64,000 nucleotides of DNA from Isoetes taiwanensis (taxonomy: Eukaryota > Streptophyta > Lycopodiopsida > Isoetales > Isoetaceae), in contig JAJEKV010000553.1 of NCBI GenBank assembly GCA_021234155.1, forward strand, positions 1 to 64,000. Direction: 5' to 3'. The position numbers and the translations under genes are program-made. Numbering within the stretch: position 1 is the first letter of the stretch; every line of letters starts with the position of its first letter. A model generated the notes under the pieces. The model was given only the letters and a program-made list of their open reading frames with translations. It was not told the origin of the DNA and did not search any database. This document shows, piece by piece, positions 11,061 through 23,290 of the stretch.

Positions 11061-11590
11061 CAGCCTCATTTACAAATGAGCTATACCAGATCGCAGTTCA
11101 CATCTCGAACTTCTTCTTCACAATTTATAGGGCCAAATCCAACTGCCTGGTATGGATTCGGTCGTTTAGCAGTTAAGCTCGGCCGCTTCACCGCTCGCCA
11201 GACTTGCCATATTCAAACTCGAATTTGGCTCCAAAACAAATCTTGTTTCGATACTTCCTTATCCATAAATATTTCATTCAAGCAATATTGTTAATGGTTA
11301 TCCCAAATATAAACTCACCATTAACCTTAACCATTAGCCTTAGCTTATTTCTTTATGCAATGTTTCTTTTGGATATGCACTCAACATCTCCAACTTTAGC
11401 ATGATCTAATTCAACATTCCCATGGCTTGGCAAAAAAGAGTCTAGGACATGCAAACGTTGTTGTTCTTTCTCATGATGATGGCCATCGGACTGGACATAT
11501 GAGTGCTACCCTTCGACAGCTGACCACCATGGGTTTAACACAAGCAAACGAGCAGCTCCCAACGGACAACCAACAACAAATAAGGGGCGA
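11061..11590. other. No gene seen
   Basis: AT-rich to mixed sequence between the Copia LTR remnant and the tail of LINE B. No motif is recognised. Confidence 0.5.
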
Positions 11591-11675
11591 GGGAACATTG
11601 TACGGCTTAGTGAGAAACGAGAATAGAATAAGAATAGAATATGATTTTATCGATCCCGCGGAGACCAACCGGCCT
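11590..11675 (-). other. 3' end of LINE copy B: hairpin and hexanucleotide tail
   Basis: On the minus strand GGGTCCCATAGGCC is followed by GGTT and GGTCT, giving the stem AGGCC/GGTCT at 11675-11662 with one G-U pair. About 20 bp further on, a tail of imperfect TATTCT units runs to about 11605. The arrangement matches copies A and C. Confidence 0.65.
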
Positions 11676-13930
11676 ATGGGACCCAAGTACAAAGAGAGGT
11701 TAAAGAGAGTATTACTACGAGGGATTAAAACCCTACCCGAAGGGTTTTCGGGAAAAACCTTAGTAGCAATAAGGATGCCGCGACATCTTGCTTATATACA
11801 TAATCACAAGTCTGAAACAGGTTACTGCTCGGACAGGGGGCATAATGAGTCCCATGGTATCCATTACCTCCCACGAGGTAACCGATCCCAACAAAGCCCT
11901 ACACGAGGCCGCGGCTTTTCGTCAAGCTCATGCAAGGGCTGATGGGGCCTAACTAATCGAAGCATACCGGTGCCCGGATATGCTCGCGTCGCCGGAAGCC
12001 GAGGGCGGGACTTTCATCCTCACGGCTTCGCAGGACAAATCATTGTCCTGCCCCTCACGCGGCTCGAATCCATCTCCCTGCCTCTCAATGCGGAGGTGGT
12101 GTGCACTGTCGCGAATGGAAGCAATCACCCCGCTTTTTTCATGGGTAGATGGGTGCCGCAGTAGTGGTGTGGGCCCTCATTGAGCATGGGATTAACTCTG
12201 TCGATAATTTGCCACCTTTGACATGTGACAGGGCCTCTGCATCCCAAAAGCTTGGCCATGAAGCAAAGCATCCAAGTACCGCTTCAAGGCCAGGTGCGTT
12301 TCCTTCAAATGTATGCTTGGTCCACATCTGATGTATGCCAAGCATTCCATAGCGAGAACCTTGGGCTTGCTTTGTCTTTCCGCCAGCTTTTGAGTCGCAA
12401 GGGCCCATCGCCACCGCCAAAGCAAAGGTTGGGCAGCGGGCTTCATCCATAGCCACCACCTTCCGGAAGTAAATAATGTGACGTTCAGTACCAAGCCCTC
12501 TGTAATGGAAGGAAGCTGCGTCTCCGGAGCAAGATCGATATGGGACCGTGGATTTCACTCCATTGCGGGCCAAGAAGGCCTACGTACCCTGCTCTAGATC
12601 GTTCCCAAGTGGTGAGGGGATATCACCGGCCCCCACACTTCGCCCCATAGAGGGAGGACCGGTTCAACCAAGCCCTCGAACAAGTGTGCACGGTGACCCC
12701 ATGCCATGCTACGCCCAGTTTGTTGTTTTGCATTGCATCTGGGGGCTTTCCGACTGCAGTGACCCCAGTAACTGATGGATGCATCGGTGTGTGGTAGTGG
12801 AAAACTCAATGCCCAAATACTTATAAGATCGAGCCACCTCCACTACCTGCCCCGGTAAGTGAATGAGGGAAGGCGTGGTGCGGGATGATGGGACCAAAGA
12901 ACACCCTTGTCTTGGCCAAGTTAACTCTCATGTCGCTGAATTGGCGTAAAGTGTCCAAAGCATCCGGTGGCGTTGCATGTCCTCCAGGGGTATATGCGAG
13001 CAGGTCAACATCATCGGCATATATGAGTTGCGGATTATGTGGTGCATCAACCGAGCTTCTCGATGCCGCGACTAGCCATTCTTCTAGCTGGTCAATGTAC
13101 TGAAAGAGCTGGGGATAGAGGCGCACTCTAGCACCCAATGCAACTAATAGCCTCCCGAAGCAGCAGAAGACTAATCGAGCAAAAGCCTCGTGATAGTACG
13201 TATATAGCATTTCCGCAAGTCGACGGGGTCCTAGTCGCCTCTCAATCTATCCCACAACTTATCCAGAAGTAATGTCAAAAAGCCTTGCGAAATCCACAAA
13301 GCAACAAGACAGAGTTCAAGGCGATTCGGCTATCCTCTATGAGTGTTAGCGCAGAGAAGATATGGTCAAGAATGTTAGAATCCCGAACTGCTGAGAGCGT
13401 GAGCACTTCTCCATCCCTTCCTTTAAAAGTGTCAATCGCCGCCAAGAATCCCCGTAAGCAACTTGCAAAGACAGAATCGCCCGACCATAATGGTGCGATA
13501 GTTGGTCGGGTCGCGGGGGTCCCCGCTTTGTATATGGTAACAACTCCACCGGGTAGTCCGCCATGGGGGAAGCCTTTTTGCAATGCCTCCCTGAAGAGTG
13601 TCAGGAGAATCGGCACCATTGGGGGGGCCCACTTGAGAAGCTCTGCCGCATACCATCCAAATCCGGCCGCCTTCCTGCTAGCGAGGCGGTGCCCATTATG
13701 ACATCCCCGATGAATGACGGTGCTAGGGGCCTGCCTGGGGAGGTACCGGTGCCCGGCTTCCCATTGGGTCATCAACAAATACCTGCGTATCTCACCCATT
13801 GTTCCGGGGTAATATTTCCCGTGGGTCAGGTAAAGCGGGGCTTTTCAAGACCTTTCTCCGTAAGGTCCTAGGGTGGCGTCCTAGAAGACCAAACATCCGC
13901 TTTGGAGAAGAGTTGAAGGAGACATGATGT
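11600..13930 (-). pseudogene. LINE copy B, 5'-truncated reverse-transcriptase relic
   Basis: This is the longest LINE copy of its family here, read on the minus strand. RT motifs appear in order: GGVVTIYKAG (near 13560) and DPRDPTNYRTIMVG (near 13500), FSALTLIEDSRIALNSVL (near 13340), the intact catalytic box LIYADDVDLLAYTPGG at 13027-12980 (YADD at 13021-13010), VNLAKTRVFFG (near 12925), VARSYKYLGIEFSTT (near 12835), then C-terminal fragments to about 11950 and a 3' UTR. Several frameshifts and stops break it. The endonuclease domain was not found, though relics may reach past 13930. The 3' end at 11675-11662 carries the family hairpin. It faces LINE A, so the two 3' ends converge. Confidence 0.85.
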
Positions 13931-14948
13931 GATAGTTCATGGCCTCCCAAATAATGAGGATACCATCGATCGGATTCACATTGTTCTTGTCATAACATGA
14001 GGTTCCATGCTTTCATACACATTGCCGTGAATTTTTCGTCATGGTGCACCGGTACCGAACCGCCCATGCATCGTCAAATTCATAGTTGCAGATGCATTGA
14101 TAAGAGACGGCATATTGCGCCAAGGTGTGAAGTTAAAGGCACCTCATTGTATGTTGACCATGACCTCCCCCTGTGGCAAAGGAAAACAATGCGGGAAGGA
14201 ATTATCCCGTGAGAGAGCCATCAATCGCAGACCGAGGCGCAGGGGCCCGTGTCCAAAAGCAAAGCGTGTGTGTTTAGGCCATCCAATGCCAAGACTGGGG
14301 ATGCAATGCACGGGGCTTCTAAAATGCCTCAGGTTGCTGCTGCCACAATCACTGTCAATATTGCCAAAGTTGCTGCTATATCTACTGTTAGAGCTGGCAC
14401 TACTGCCCTGCCACTACCAATGCCACTATCACTGCAACTGCTGCTAAGGATGCTAATGTTGGCACCCCTCGGGGTGCTACTACTACTTATGCTACTCCTT
14501 ATGCTCCTGTACCATGCCATGATGCTGCCCCCCTTGTTGCAGCTCCAAGTCGAAGGGGACCGCCACCTGCCACCTCCAAATAGGAATTGTGCTTGCATAT
14601 GATCTTCTAGAAGTATAGGGGCTTTTCTTGACAGAAGGGAGATAGACTCAACTCCACCACTGCAGACATAAATTTCATCTTCTTTATGGAGACTTGAAAA
14701 CGGACCTATCAGTCTATTTGCACTATTCATTGTTCAATGAGTGCTCAGCAAATGGGGACATGGGGATGTTGTCTGCTAACAAGCCTGGCACCGCCTATGT
14801 CTTTTGAAGATAGATAGACACCATTACCTATGGGCCGATATCGGCACCTTACACCTTCGTGAAGAACTAAGTTCCATAGCTCGCGGTCCGGCTCCCCAAT
14901 CACAACCCTTTACTTTTGCTTCCCTACATACATGGTAGAGAACCGTTA
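13931..14948. other. Degraded DNA with an Ala/Thr-coding low-complexity tract
   Basis: From about 14330 to 14560 the plus strand is rich in GCT, ACT and CCT codons, reading roughly as Ala/Thr/Pro-rich peptide in two overlapping frames (for example AAATITVNIAKVAAISTV, then ATITATAAKDANVG). It may be a trinucleotide-expansion tract or the low-complexity part of a LINE ORF1. Nothing else is recognised. Confidence 0.4.
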
Positions 14949-14990
14949 TGGGCGAGGAGGGATTCAAACCCCCGACACCATGGTTCGTAG
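14949..14990 (-). pseudogene. trnR-ACG: Plastid-derived fragment: 3' half of trnR-ACG
   Basis: Read on the minus strand, 42 bases match from memory the 3' half of the chloroplast arginine tRNA: anticodon loop CTACGAA, then GGTGTCGGGGGTT, GAATCCC and CTCGCCCA. Two differences (CACGG to CATGG, TTCGAA to TTTGAA) are C-to-T changes at CpG, as expected of methylated nuclear DNA. The 5' half is missing: beyond 14990 the sequence diverges, so no cloverleaf can form. This is a nuclear plastid insertion remnant; the flank towards 14880 may also be plastid spacer, but I cannot confirm that. Confidence 0.65.
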
Positions 14991-15484
14991 CGAACCCTCT
15001 TTCTGGTAACATGCTACGTTTCACGTGCAGATTATAACTTCTAACGTTACAACACATAGGCTAGATTGATATGTCAATCTATATGATGACATACAACGAT
15101 TACAAATAATTGGGTGAAGTTATGTTGCTAAGAGACTTCAATGCATGGGGGAACACAAGGCACCCAAAATTGAATCAAGATGACTTCTTAACCATGGTTT
15201 GTTGGTGAAAGCCAAGCATTTAACTAGTACTGGTTTGTGGGCCAAAAAGTTTACAAACTATATTTGGTTATACAACATAGTTCGTTTACATGATCCGATA
15301 GTGTGTGTGAAAGCGGACATTATTTTTTACATGGTTAAGTGATTAGTTTCATAATATGGTTCATTTATACAATTGGATACTATGATAAATGAACATAGCA
15401 TTATGATATGGTAAGTATAAGTTGATCCCTATTCTTACTTAAAGTACATGACATATAATATTGCTTAGGATGACAAGTTTTGTA

Positions 15485-15490
<6 letters not shown>

Positions 15491-15515
<25 letters not shown>

Positions 15516-15668
15516 GAATGAGCGTGGACCTTTATTACTCAAAAGAGTACAAAAAGAGTACATGGGGACTCAAAACCCAAATGGAGAAGATGTCCACTAG
15601 AGCAACACTACCCACCACATACATAACATAGAAAAGCAACGAATACATATTTACGACGAGCACTGTTG
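15491..15668 (-). mobile_element. 178-bp retroposed insertion with poly-A tail and target-site duplication
   Basis: A run of 25 T at 15491-15515 is the poly-A tail of a minus-strand insert. The signal AATAAA lies about 20 bases before the tail (GAGTAATAAAGG). The insert is bracketed by TTTGTAGTAAGA at 15479-15490 and again at 15669-15680, a perfect 12-bp target-site duplication. The length fits a SINE or a strongly 5'-truncated LINE. I see no tRNA-like box A or box B, which favours a LINE 3' end. Confidence 0.75.
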
Positions 15669-15680
15669 TTTGTAGTAAGA

Positions 15681-17400
15681 TATTTTACCCCATCTATCTT
15701 CTTTGCTTTACAATGGTAGTAATATAGCATGTTATTCTTTGTTTTACAATGGTGGTAATATGACCTGTTATTGTATAGTACATTGTTCCACAGGTATGGT
15801 TTGTATGGTGTACAATGTAGTGTTTTATAGGCGTTGTTTTGACACATGACATACAATGGTGGTAGATATAAGAATATGTAGCATTTAATTTATTTAAACA
15901 TCTTTATGGGACCAAGGAGTCGAATCTTGGGAAATTCAAATCCCTTAAATGACAATCAACTAGGGTGTATGAGTTCATTTTTTCCATACTATGCGAGAAC
16001 AATCCTATTCGGATAATGGAGTTCATTTCAGTTCTTAAATCATTATAAACCCTTGTCATTCCATGCCACCTAATTCATCTAGTTCATTTAAATTTGAGCA
16101 ATATTAGTTTCTATCAAAGCAGTAATAGATGTTTGAAGTACATAATCCATCCTAAAACTAGCAAAGGCATGTCATACCCACTCTGATCAAACAAGCATTC
16201 ACCATTTTGCCTCCCAGACTTGATCCACCTGGATCCACAAAATGAGCATAAAAGATGAGCAGAGGATAAGCAGAGAATAAGAACATAAAAAATTCTCTAA
16301 GCATGTGTTACTTCAAATGTATGTTTTACAAAGCTTACAACTACCAAAGCTTACAACTATTATGACTTTAGAGAAGCGGCTATTGCTGCCCCGCCTTCTG
16401 GATCAACAGCATGGTTTTGGATTCATGGATTAGAGCATCCCAGTGCCACTACGACCACTCGGGGGGGGGGCTGCCATTGGCAAAAACTCTATAGTTCTGT
16501 AAATACACGTCATGTCATTTGCAAATGGATGTAGTTCCCTGCTGTTGTTGTTCAACTATTCTGAAATAATAAAGGAAATGCTGGCATGCATTAAACAATG
16601 AATACTACTCATTCTTATTGTAGAATGAAAGCTATCTGCCTAAAAACTACAAGCATAAAATCACATCCACAATTCTTTATTATTCTTGCCACTAAGAATT
16701 CTTTACCATTATTTCACTAAAAATGTGAAAGCAGAAATGCATATCCTTGTTGACGCAGATTAAAGAACGTTTTGTAGCCTCCACTGAGAGCAGAAAACCT
16801 CCTAAATTCGCTACCCCATATTGCTCGCAAACAACAATTATTGTGGATAAATCATGATTTAGCATCAGATCTGGCAACTAACTTAGCATCTCCATCTTGC
16901 CACTGCCGCTGCTTGCCGCTTCACAAGACGAAGGAAAAAAAAAACCTAAATGTGAAACCTAAGAAGGCGTAACCTAAAGGGAAAATGAGAAATCATTTTT
17001 CAGTAATGTAAGGGTCACTTTTTATGGGTACCATTCTATCCTAGCATATTCATAAAAATAAGCCAAATTTAAGATTACGAATATATAATTAAAAGCATAG
17101 TGACTGAACCTTTGGCACCATAAGTGTGATACAGTGGGTGCCCAAAATGTCCAGATGGCATAACCTTGTTGGTGATACAATGGATGTCTAAAATGTCTAG
17201 ATAGCATAACCTCGTTGAATGATAAAAATCCATTCAATTCAATTTATAATGTTTTTGTGGTTTGGGCTATAGTGTGATCTCTCAATATTCATAAAATGCT
17301 GTGATGATTATGAGCTACAACAGTCCAAGACACATAAATCTTATTCCTTGTAAGAATGAATGGGCCATGTGGCCCTCCCCTTTATTTCTAATATGGCAGT
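15681..17400. other. No gene seen
   Basis: AT-rich DNA without recognisable coding motifs. It contains a G10 run at about 16461-16470 inside a low-complexity stretch. Near 17110-17230 the phrase 'ATGTC(C/T)A(G/A)AT...GCATAACCT(C/T)GTTG' occurs twice, a short local duplication. Confidence 0.5.
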
Positions 17401-17935
17401 ACAATAATTTTCCACTTCCAATGATCCCTCATGCACACCGGCCTTTTTGGGCATACAAAAGGCATCAAAATGCCACAAAGGATTCAAAACTCAAAATAAG
17501 TTCATAAATATCTGTAGGCCTCCGTCGCTAATGTTCAACACGACCCCCACATGCCAAGGTTCTCGTAAAACTTGCAAAGAACACTTCCGCATCCATCTTA
17601 GAGCAAATCGCAAAAAGAACAAAGAAACCCCTAATGCGAGGATCCCAATCTCGGCACAAAGGCCGCCACATCATTGGCAACACGAGGGCCCACCACCATG
17701 GCTAAAGGGCCTTCAACATCGTCGCCCACTTAAAACCCAACATTCAAGACATAAGAGCTGCCCCAACAACAATGACTTGACATGAGAATCCCAGCCCATC
17801 ATATAAGATATGATCGCAAGATCAAGAAGTCCAACAACGAGCCAATAACTACCAAAAACTAAGATGATCTACAAGAAAACTTCAATAATGCAGGGTTACA
17901 ACGGGGGGCTACAACTTGGGGAGGGGGGGGGTGGG

Positions 17936-18083
17936 CGACCACAAAGGGGGAGGCTCAAAGATGGCTGATGAAAATGAGGGGAATGCAACAAGGCTATAAA
18001 TACTCCAAGGGGGACTCTCTCAACTAGCCTCAAGAAGCGAATTTATCTGCTACTCTCAAAATGCCGATAAATTGCACTTCTAG
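17936..18083 (+). repeat. Left copy of a ~145-bp direct repeat
   Basis: This segment (GACCACAAAGGGG, then GAATGCAACAAGGCTATAAAT, then ACTCTCTCAACTAGCCTCAA, then ATTGCACTTC) recurs at 23291-23432 in the same order and orientation with small indels and about 85-90% identity by eye. The distance between copies is 5.35 kb. Confidence 0.8.
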
Positions 18084-20218
18084 AGCCTAGTTGCATACAA
18101 CCAACACAACGAAACAACATGCTGAAAACAGAGGCAGAAAAACAAGAAACTAAGAGAATTAAGGGTACAATGTCACCACTCAAGAACCAAAAGGCAAAGA
18201 AAATGAGCACGCAAAGGGGAGCAAGAGACCAGGGCACATCCAAACAACCAGGAATACTAACATGAACTATCCTAAGCTTAACAACTCAACATACCACTCC
18301 CGCTCACTTCCAATGAATGACAGGGCTAGAAGACGAAACTAAATGATATGACCTATAGAATACTCCAAAAAAAAATGAAGGCATGTGACCTTCAATCTCC
18401 CACGCGAGCACGTGAACACGACTCAAAGTTGACAAGTACAGAACAAGAATATAGAAAGGGTGAGTAATAATGAGTGGATCGACAATTATCAACTCTGCAA
18501 ACAAAAATATGAGCATCGACTACATGAGAAAGAAAAACAAACTGCTAAGCCTTCAAGAGGGAAATACCCAGAAGTACTGAAGAGCTGCAAAATCGAAGTA
18601 CCATTGCACAAGTTTTGAGCCCAAAATACTATAGAGCATTGGAGGGGACTAGAAATCAAAGGGAGTCTCTTTAACTTCTACTCTCCTAAAGCAAGTAGGC
18701 GATAAAGCAAGAGCCATTCTTCACCTAGCACAAAGGTCATTGTCACTGCGCGACCAACCGTCATGAAGAAAAGTAAACTCTAACTCTAATGAATTGTCAA
18801 TCGCACAAGTAAAATATGAAGACACTCATGTGTATACGAGACATAAACCTAAGGAGCGAGGAATTTAAGGTTGCAAAGATAGACAATATAAGCTCGAAGC
18901 TACGCAAATTGTACCAAAAGACTGGTGCTACAATTGCTAGGGGTTCTTGAAAATCACAACAGGTGAAAACCATAAACTAGACAAACCGAGACTTGGAAAA
19001 AGAAAAAGCGAACATCAACAAAATGTACTCTAATAGAACACATAAGGCAAATAAAAAGGATGACTTAAATGGCACAAAGGGCCTCACAACAACACGAGCT
19101 CCACGAAGGGAAGCGATTTGACATTTAAGACCTAAAAAAAAAAAGTATAACCAACTACGTGAGAGGGCATCTAAAGAGCCGGGCCACTTTGACAGAAGGG
19201 CATTTAATGTGCTATACCATAAACACAAGAAAACTTGAACAAAAGAGGAAAAAGATACATGAACCATGAAGGAGCACCAACTCAGAGAGCTAGATTGATG
19301 GCGGTCTTAGGGTCCTTCCAGGGATGACAATCTAGATAAACGTGCAAAATTTAAGAGATGAACAAGAATGGAGACGAATGTTGTTAGGCCTGGGCTCAAA
19401 TTGACGACACATTTGCATATAAAGGCCAAACCTTCAAATTAATATTCTCGACTACTTGCGAGACATTAAAGGCAAAACGGTACGCCATTACCTATTCTAC
19501 TTCTTATTCTTCACACTTTGCCAAGCAACGCAAATTCTCATTCCACTTGATATTCTCTATTGCTTGCCAAACAATGAAATGCAAAAAAAACTGACATGTC
19601 TTGGCACACTGGGGCCTGCCTAACAATGAAATGCAAAAAATGACAGAGTCTCTTAGCACAAACGTACCTTCCAGTTCTTGACAAACAATGAATAACACCC
19701 TTGTTAGCACACCAACTCAAGCGTACCTCTTAAAACTTAATGGAACTAAAGAGGCAACCGAAATGAAACATGCACAGAACAACCTAAATGAACCTAATAA
19801 GCTCAAGCTGGAATAAAGACGCCCCAACCATGCTATCATATAATAAGGCAATCTTGATGAAAAAAGTGTGAAAAACAGTCCACCCTCCTAAGCGATGCCA
19901 ATAGGGTTTTTACATGCTACCCCAAGAGACTAAAGCATCATAGTAAAGACCGAAAGGACAAACTAAGATACAAAAAACAAAGAGCAAAAAGGAGAATGTT
20001 ACAAATCACAAGGCAGTTACCACAACTCATGCCATGCCAACCACACCTCATGCCAGAGTTGGGAGTACAAGTTAAGAATACTCCTTCCTCTCAAACAGCA
20101 AGGCCGTAAACCAAACTGAGTGCAAGTAATAGGCGCCCAGCAAAACTAGCATTCAAGCAATACTAGGAAGTTCTCAAACGAACAATAAAAAACAGTCTTC
20201 TTTGGCAGCCTCTATGTT

Positions 20219-20284
20219 AGCATCTAATGAGAGAACTTCCAGCATCTAATGAGAGAAGTTCCAGCATCTAACGAGAGAATTCCA
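20219..20284 (+). repeat. 22-bp tandem repeat, three copies
   Basis: The unit starts AGCATCTAATGAGAGAA and ends TTCC. Three successive copies differ at one or two bases. Confidence 0.85.
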
Positions 20285-21290
20285 AAAAGGGAATAATAGG
20301 GATAGACTCACAGTCAACATGGAGAGCGAGGCAAAAGGCAGGCAAAACAACAAGGTTGCAAAACCATAAAATTTAGGACAAGAAAATGATAAGCTAAAAA
20401 CTTCGGATGAAGCCACGACAAGAAAGGTCTTCAACTTCAAATGTTTCCCTAGCTGTTGTATTTTGGTACAATCGTAGCTCCCCAAGCAATATGAAAAAGG
20501 AAATGGCAGATCAAAAGTGGACTATCCTTGACCCCAATCCAACAGTTTGGACCTGTGCTTACCGCTGCTTGCAAGTGTACCAGGATAACGTAACCACTAC
20601 TGCAGGGGTTGCAACAACAAACTATCAAGGCCGTCATGAACAAAACAGAACCACCATAGAAGCGCAAGAGAAGATAATGTAGCCACTGCCATGAGTGTAG
20701 TTAATTCTGGAACCATATCTGCAACAAGAACTATCAAAGGCAGCTAACATATAAGATGGTTAAAGTACTGGACATATATTCAGCTAAAGATGGGACACAT
20801 TTGCGAATGACATATAGTTGTTGCCACTCAAAATGGAGTGTGATTAGAAGTATTGCCACTAAAAATGGAGTAACAAGAAGTGCATATGCCCCAGCCACCA
20901 AACCATCCTGCAAAACCTTGAAACGAAACATGTGCAACAAAAGACTAAACGTTTAGAAAATCTTGACACACTGCTGAGAAAGTGAGTTAAATATAACCTG
21001 TCTTGAACCTGAAAAGTTGGAAATAATTTGTTTGTATTAAGAAAATAGAATCTAAACTCTCACTGCATAACCCTTTTGCATTACCAAAGGAGCTTTGAAA
21101 TAGACTGAACAAACTGCGAGTCATAGCTCTAAACCAACAACATAAGCATCCAAAACATACACGAAAACTGCAAATGTATACCTTGCTCAAAATGTTCCCG
21201 TCTCCACATCAAATGCCAATCTTAAACACACCAACAGTTGCATCTCATATCCGAGATTTACCGCAATCCCGAAACGAGCAGCCGAGGTTT

Positions 21291-21364
21291 GCATCTCCTA
21301 TCTAAGATAGTGCACATCGAACTCCATGCATCTCCTATCTAAGATAGTGCACATCGAACTCCAT
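21291..21364 (+). repeat. 37-bp perfect tandem duplication
   Basis: Two identical adjacent copies of a 37-bp unit beginning GCATCTCCTATCTAAGATAG and ending GAACTCCAT. Identity is complete, so the duplication is recent or gene-converted. Confidence 0.9.
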
Positions 21365-21956
21365 GCCTATCAAAGAAAGAATTGACGCCTGGCCCAGGAA
21401 GGAAAACCAAGGCTACCCGGTTAAGATTGCCCATAGCCTATGTATACCTCTCTGCGGTTTGCGAGCCACCCCCTCCTTAAACATCCGGAGATGTGAAGAA
21501 TTAAAGAAAGCATGAATTCGCTACTATATCGAGGAGATGTGAGAATTAAAAGAAAGCATGGGCTCACTACATTAGCAAAAAAGCAAAAGGGCTACAAGTC
21601 GCACTAGGAGGATAGAAAGAAGGATGTTCCCTAGAGCTCATATGCATTAGGCTAGCTGTCGCTCCATGCCTAGTAAATCATGATTGTGATGCCAAATGCA
21701 AGTAATTAACAATCAAGGTTATAAAAACTTCAACGAGTATGGGACAAAGCGGTCGAGTGTCTATAAGCAACAAGGCAACAAATTTTGCCCAACAAAATAC
21801 TAGTCTAGATACAAAATCAACTATAACTCTAGAGACAAAACCATCAAGGCGTGCACATTGGCGCACAAAAGGTGACAAATCATCACACCCGAGGAACATA
21901 GGCTTCATACATGGCATACAAGACGACTCGCATAAGAACAAGGCGTAGACCAATGC

Positions 21957-22775
21957 AACAACAATAAACAGCTTGAAATTTGTGTTATCTCATCAAGACC
22001 ACCAACGCAAAAACTCACCCGGGTTGTAGAGCATAGTTCGTGTCTGAAGAAAGCCACTTAACTTGACTCGAAGTTACAAAAGAGCAAACTCAAATGACAT
22101 TACGGCCGGGCTAGGCATAATCCATATTGGGCAACGCGGAAAAGGGGAATAGACAAAAACCAAATACTACCTCGGCCAAATTGCCTCGGGCTAACATTGT
22201 GCATATTCAAACTTCATGCCTTGGCGATGGTATCATGTAATCGCATGAAAGGGAATAGATTACAAACTCGGGAATTAAGATCATAAAGCACAACTTCCTC
22301 ATATGCACGGTAAGTAAGTTTAACTAAAGAATAACTTCGGGATGTGTGAAATTAACTAGAAGTCCGGGGCGGGCGGGGTCTATCAAGCCCTAGACGGCAC
22401 CCATAAAACATGAATTCACAAAGACCAGAGAAAATGGGCTTCATAGGCACGGGATACTAGAAAGGACACGTAAGAACAAAACTTAGATTAATTGTACCAC
22501 AAACAGCTTGAAAATTCTGTTTTATCATCGAATATCACCACCACAAAACTAAGCATAGGAACAACTGTAGACCAATGCATCACAAACAGCTTGAAATTTG
22601 TGTTCTTTCCTCAAATATCACCACTACAAAAACTGAGTTAGGCTGTAGAGTATAGTTAGCCACACAGATGAAAACCACCTAACTATACTCAAGCTACAAA
22701 CATGCAAACTCCAAATGACATTATGTCAAGCTCGGTATAAACCATACTCGGCAAAGATAGAAAGGAACAGACGAA
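21957..22775 (+). repeat. Diverged ~620-bp-period repeats
   Basis: Bases 21957-22155 recur at 22579-22775 with about 75-80% identity by eye. Landmarks are ACAGCTTGAAATTTGTGTT, GTAGAG(C/T)ATAGTT, and CAAATGACATTA followed by GGCATAA or GGTATAA. A shorter partial copy starts at 22498 (ACAGCTTGAAAATTCTGTT). This is an old internal tandem amplification within the A-rich region. Confidence 0.7.
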
Positions 22776-23290
22776 AATTCAAAGATTACATCTAATTGAA
22801 ATTACCTCTGGCTGAGATTGAGCATATTCGAACTCCATGCCTTGGCGATGATGGGGCCACGAGCATCCGAAGCGAGAGCGGATCCGCGAACATGGATTAA
22901 ACCCATGAACTCGACTAAGAAGATGGAGAAACTAGTAAAGAACAAGCACAGTCCAACCCAAATCGAATTTCCATAACCCTAAGTCTGCAGCCGTTGTTCA
23001 TCTACGATCGAGACAAGAAGCAAGGTATTGACCACCGCGTCCTTCAAAATAATGAACTCAACTACTGTGGCAAGCGGTGCTTCCCGAGTCAAAAATGACA
23101 ACGTGAAAAGAAAGCGAAATAGCAAACGCATGGGCTAAAGGCAATCCTTCTCGGTAGAAATTAAAACTTGCAAATTCTACTAGCATGCTATGAGGCGCCC
23201 AAGAATCGGTAGCAATCGGGCACCAAAACGACTCAGTGCAATGCATACAAACCAAACTGGGAAGAGACTCTCAAGAGGCGTCTGACGTCA

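Larger units (their letters stand above)
17401..23290. other. About 6 kb of gene-free, A-rich (A far above T) sequence
   Basis: No protein motif is recognised on either strand. The plus strand is markedly A-rich and T-poor: hand counts give 26 A to 11 T in 18841-18900 and 30 A to 11 T in 19021-19080. The open frames on the minus strand are hydrophobic and Phe/Leu/Ser-rich, which is what T-rich codons give by chance. Such strand asymmetry is common in retroelement internal regions. With direct repeats near both ends (see 17936 and 23291) it could be a non-autonomous LTR element, but primer-binding and polypurine sites were not found. Confidence 0.5.

Noticed and set aside
11427-11942. 171-codon plus-strand open frame
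   Set aside because: It overlaps the 3' UTR and tail of minus-strand LINE B and shows no motif of its own.
14249-14602. Leu/Met-rich 117-codon membrane protein
   Set aside because: It is one frame of a GCT/ACT/CCT low-complexity tract; neighbouring frames give equally long Ala/Thr-rich reads.
14949-15057. Functional nuclear tRNA gene
   Set aside because: Only the 3' half of the tRNA is present and the 5' arm cannot pair.
18043-21953. Hydrophobic minus-strand frames that look like membrane proteins
   Set aside because: The minus strand is T-rich here, so Phe/Leu/Ser-rich peptides appear by chance; no start context, motif or splice structure supports them.
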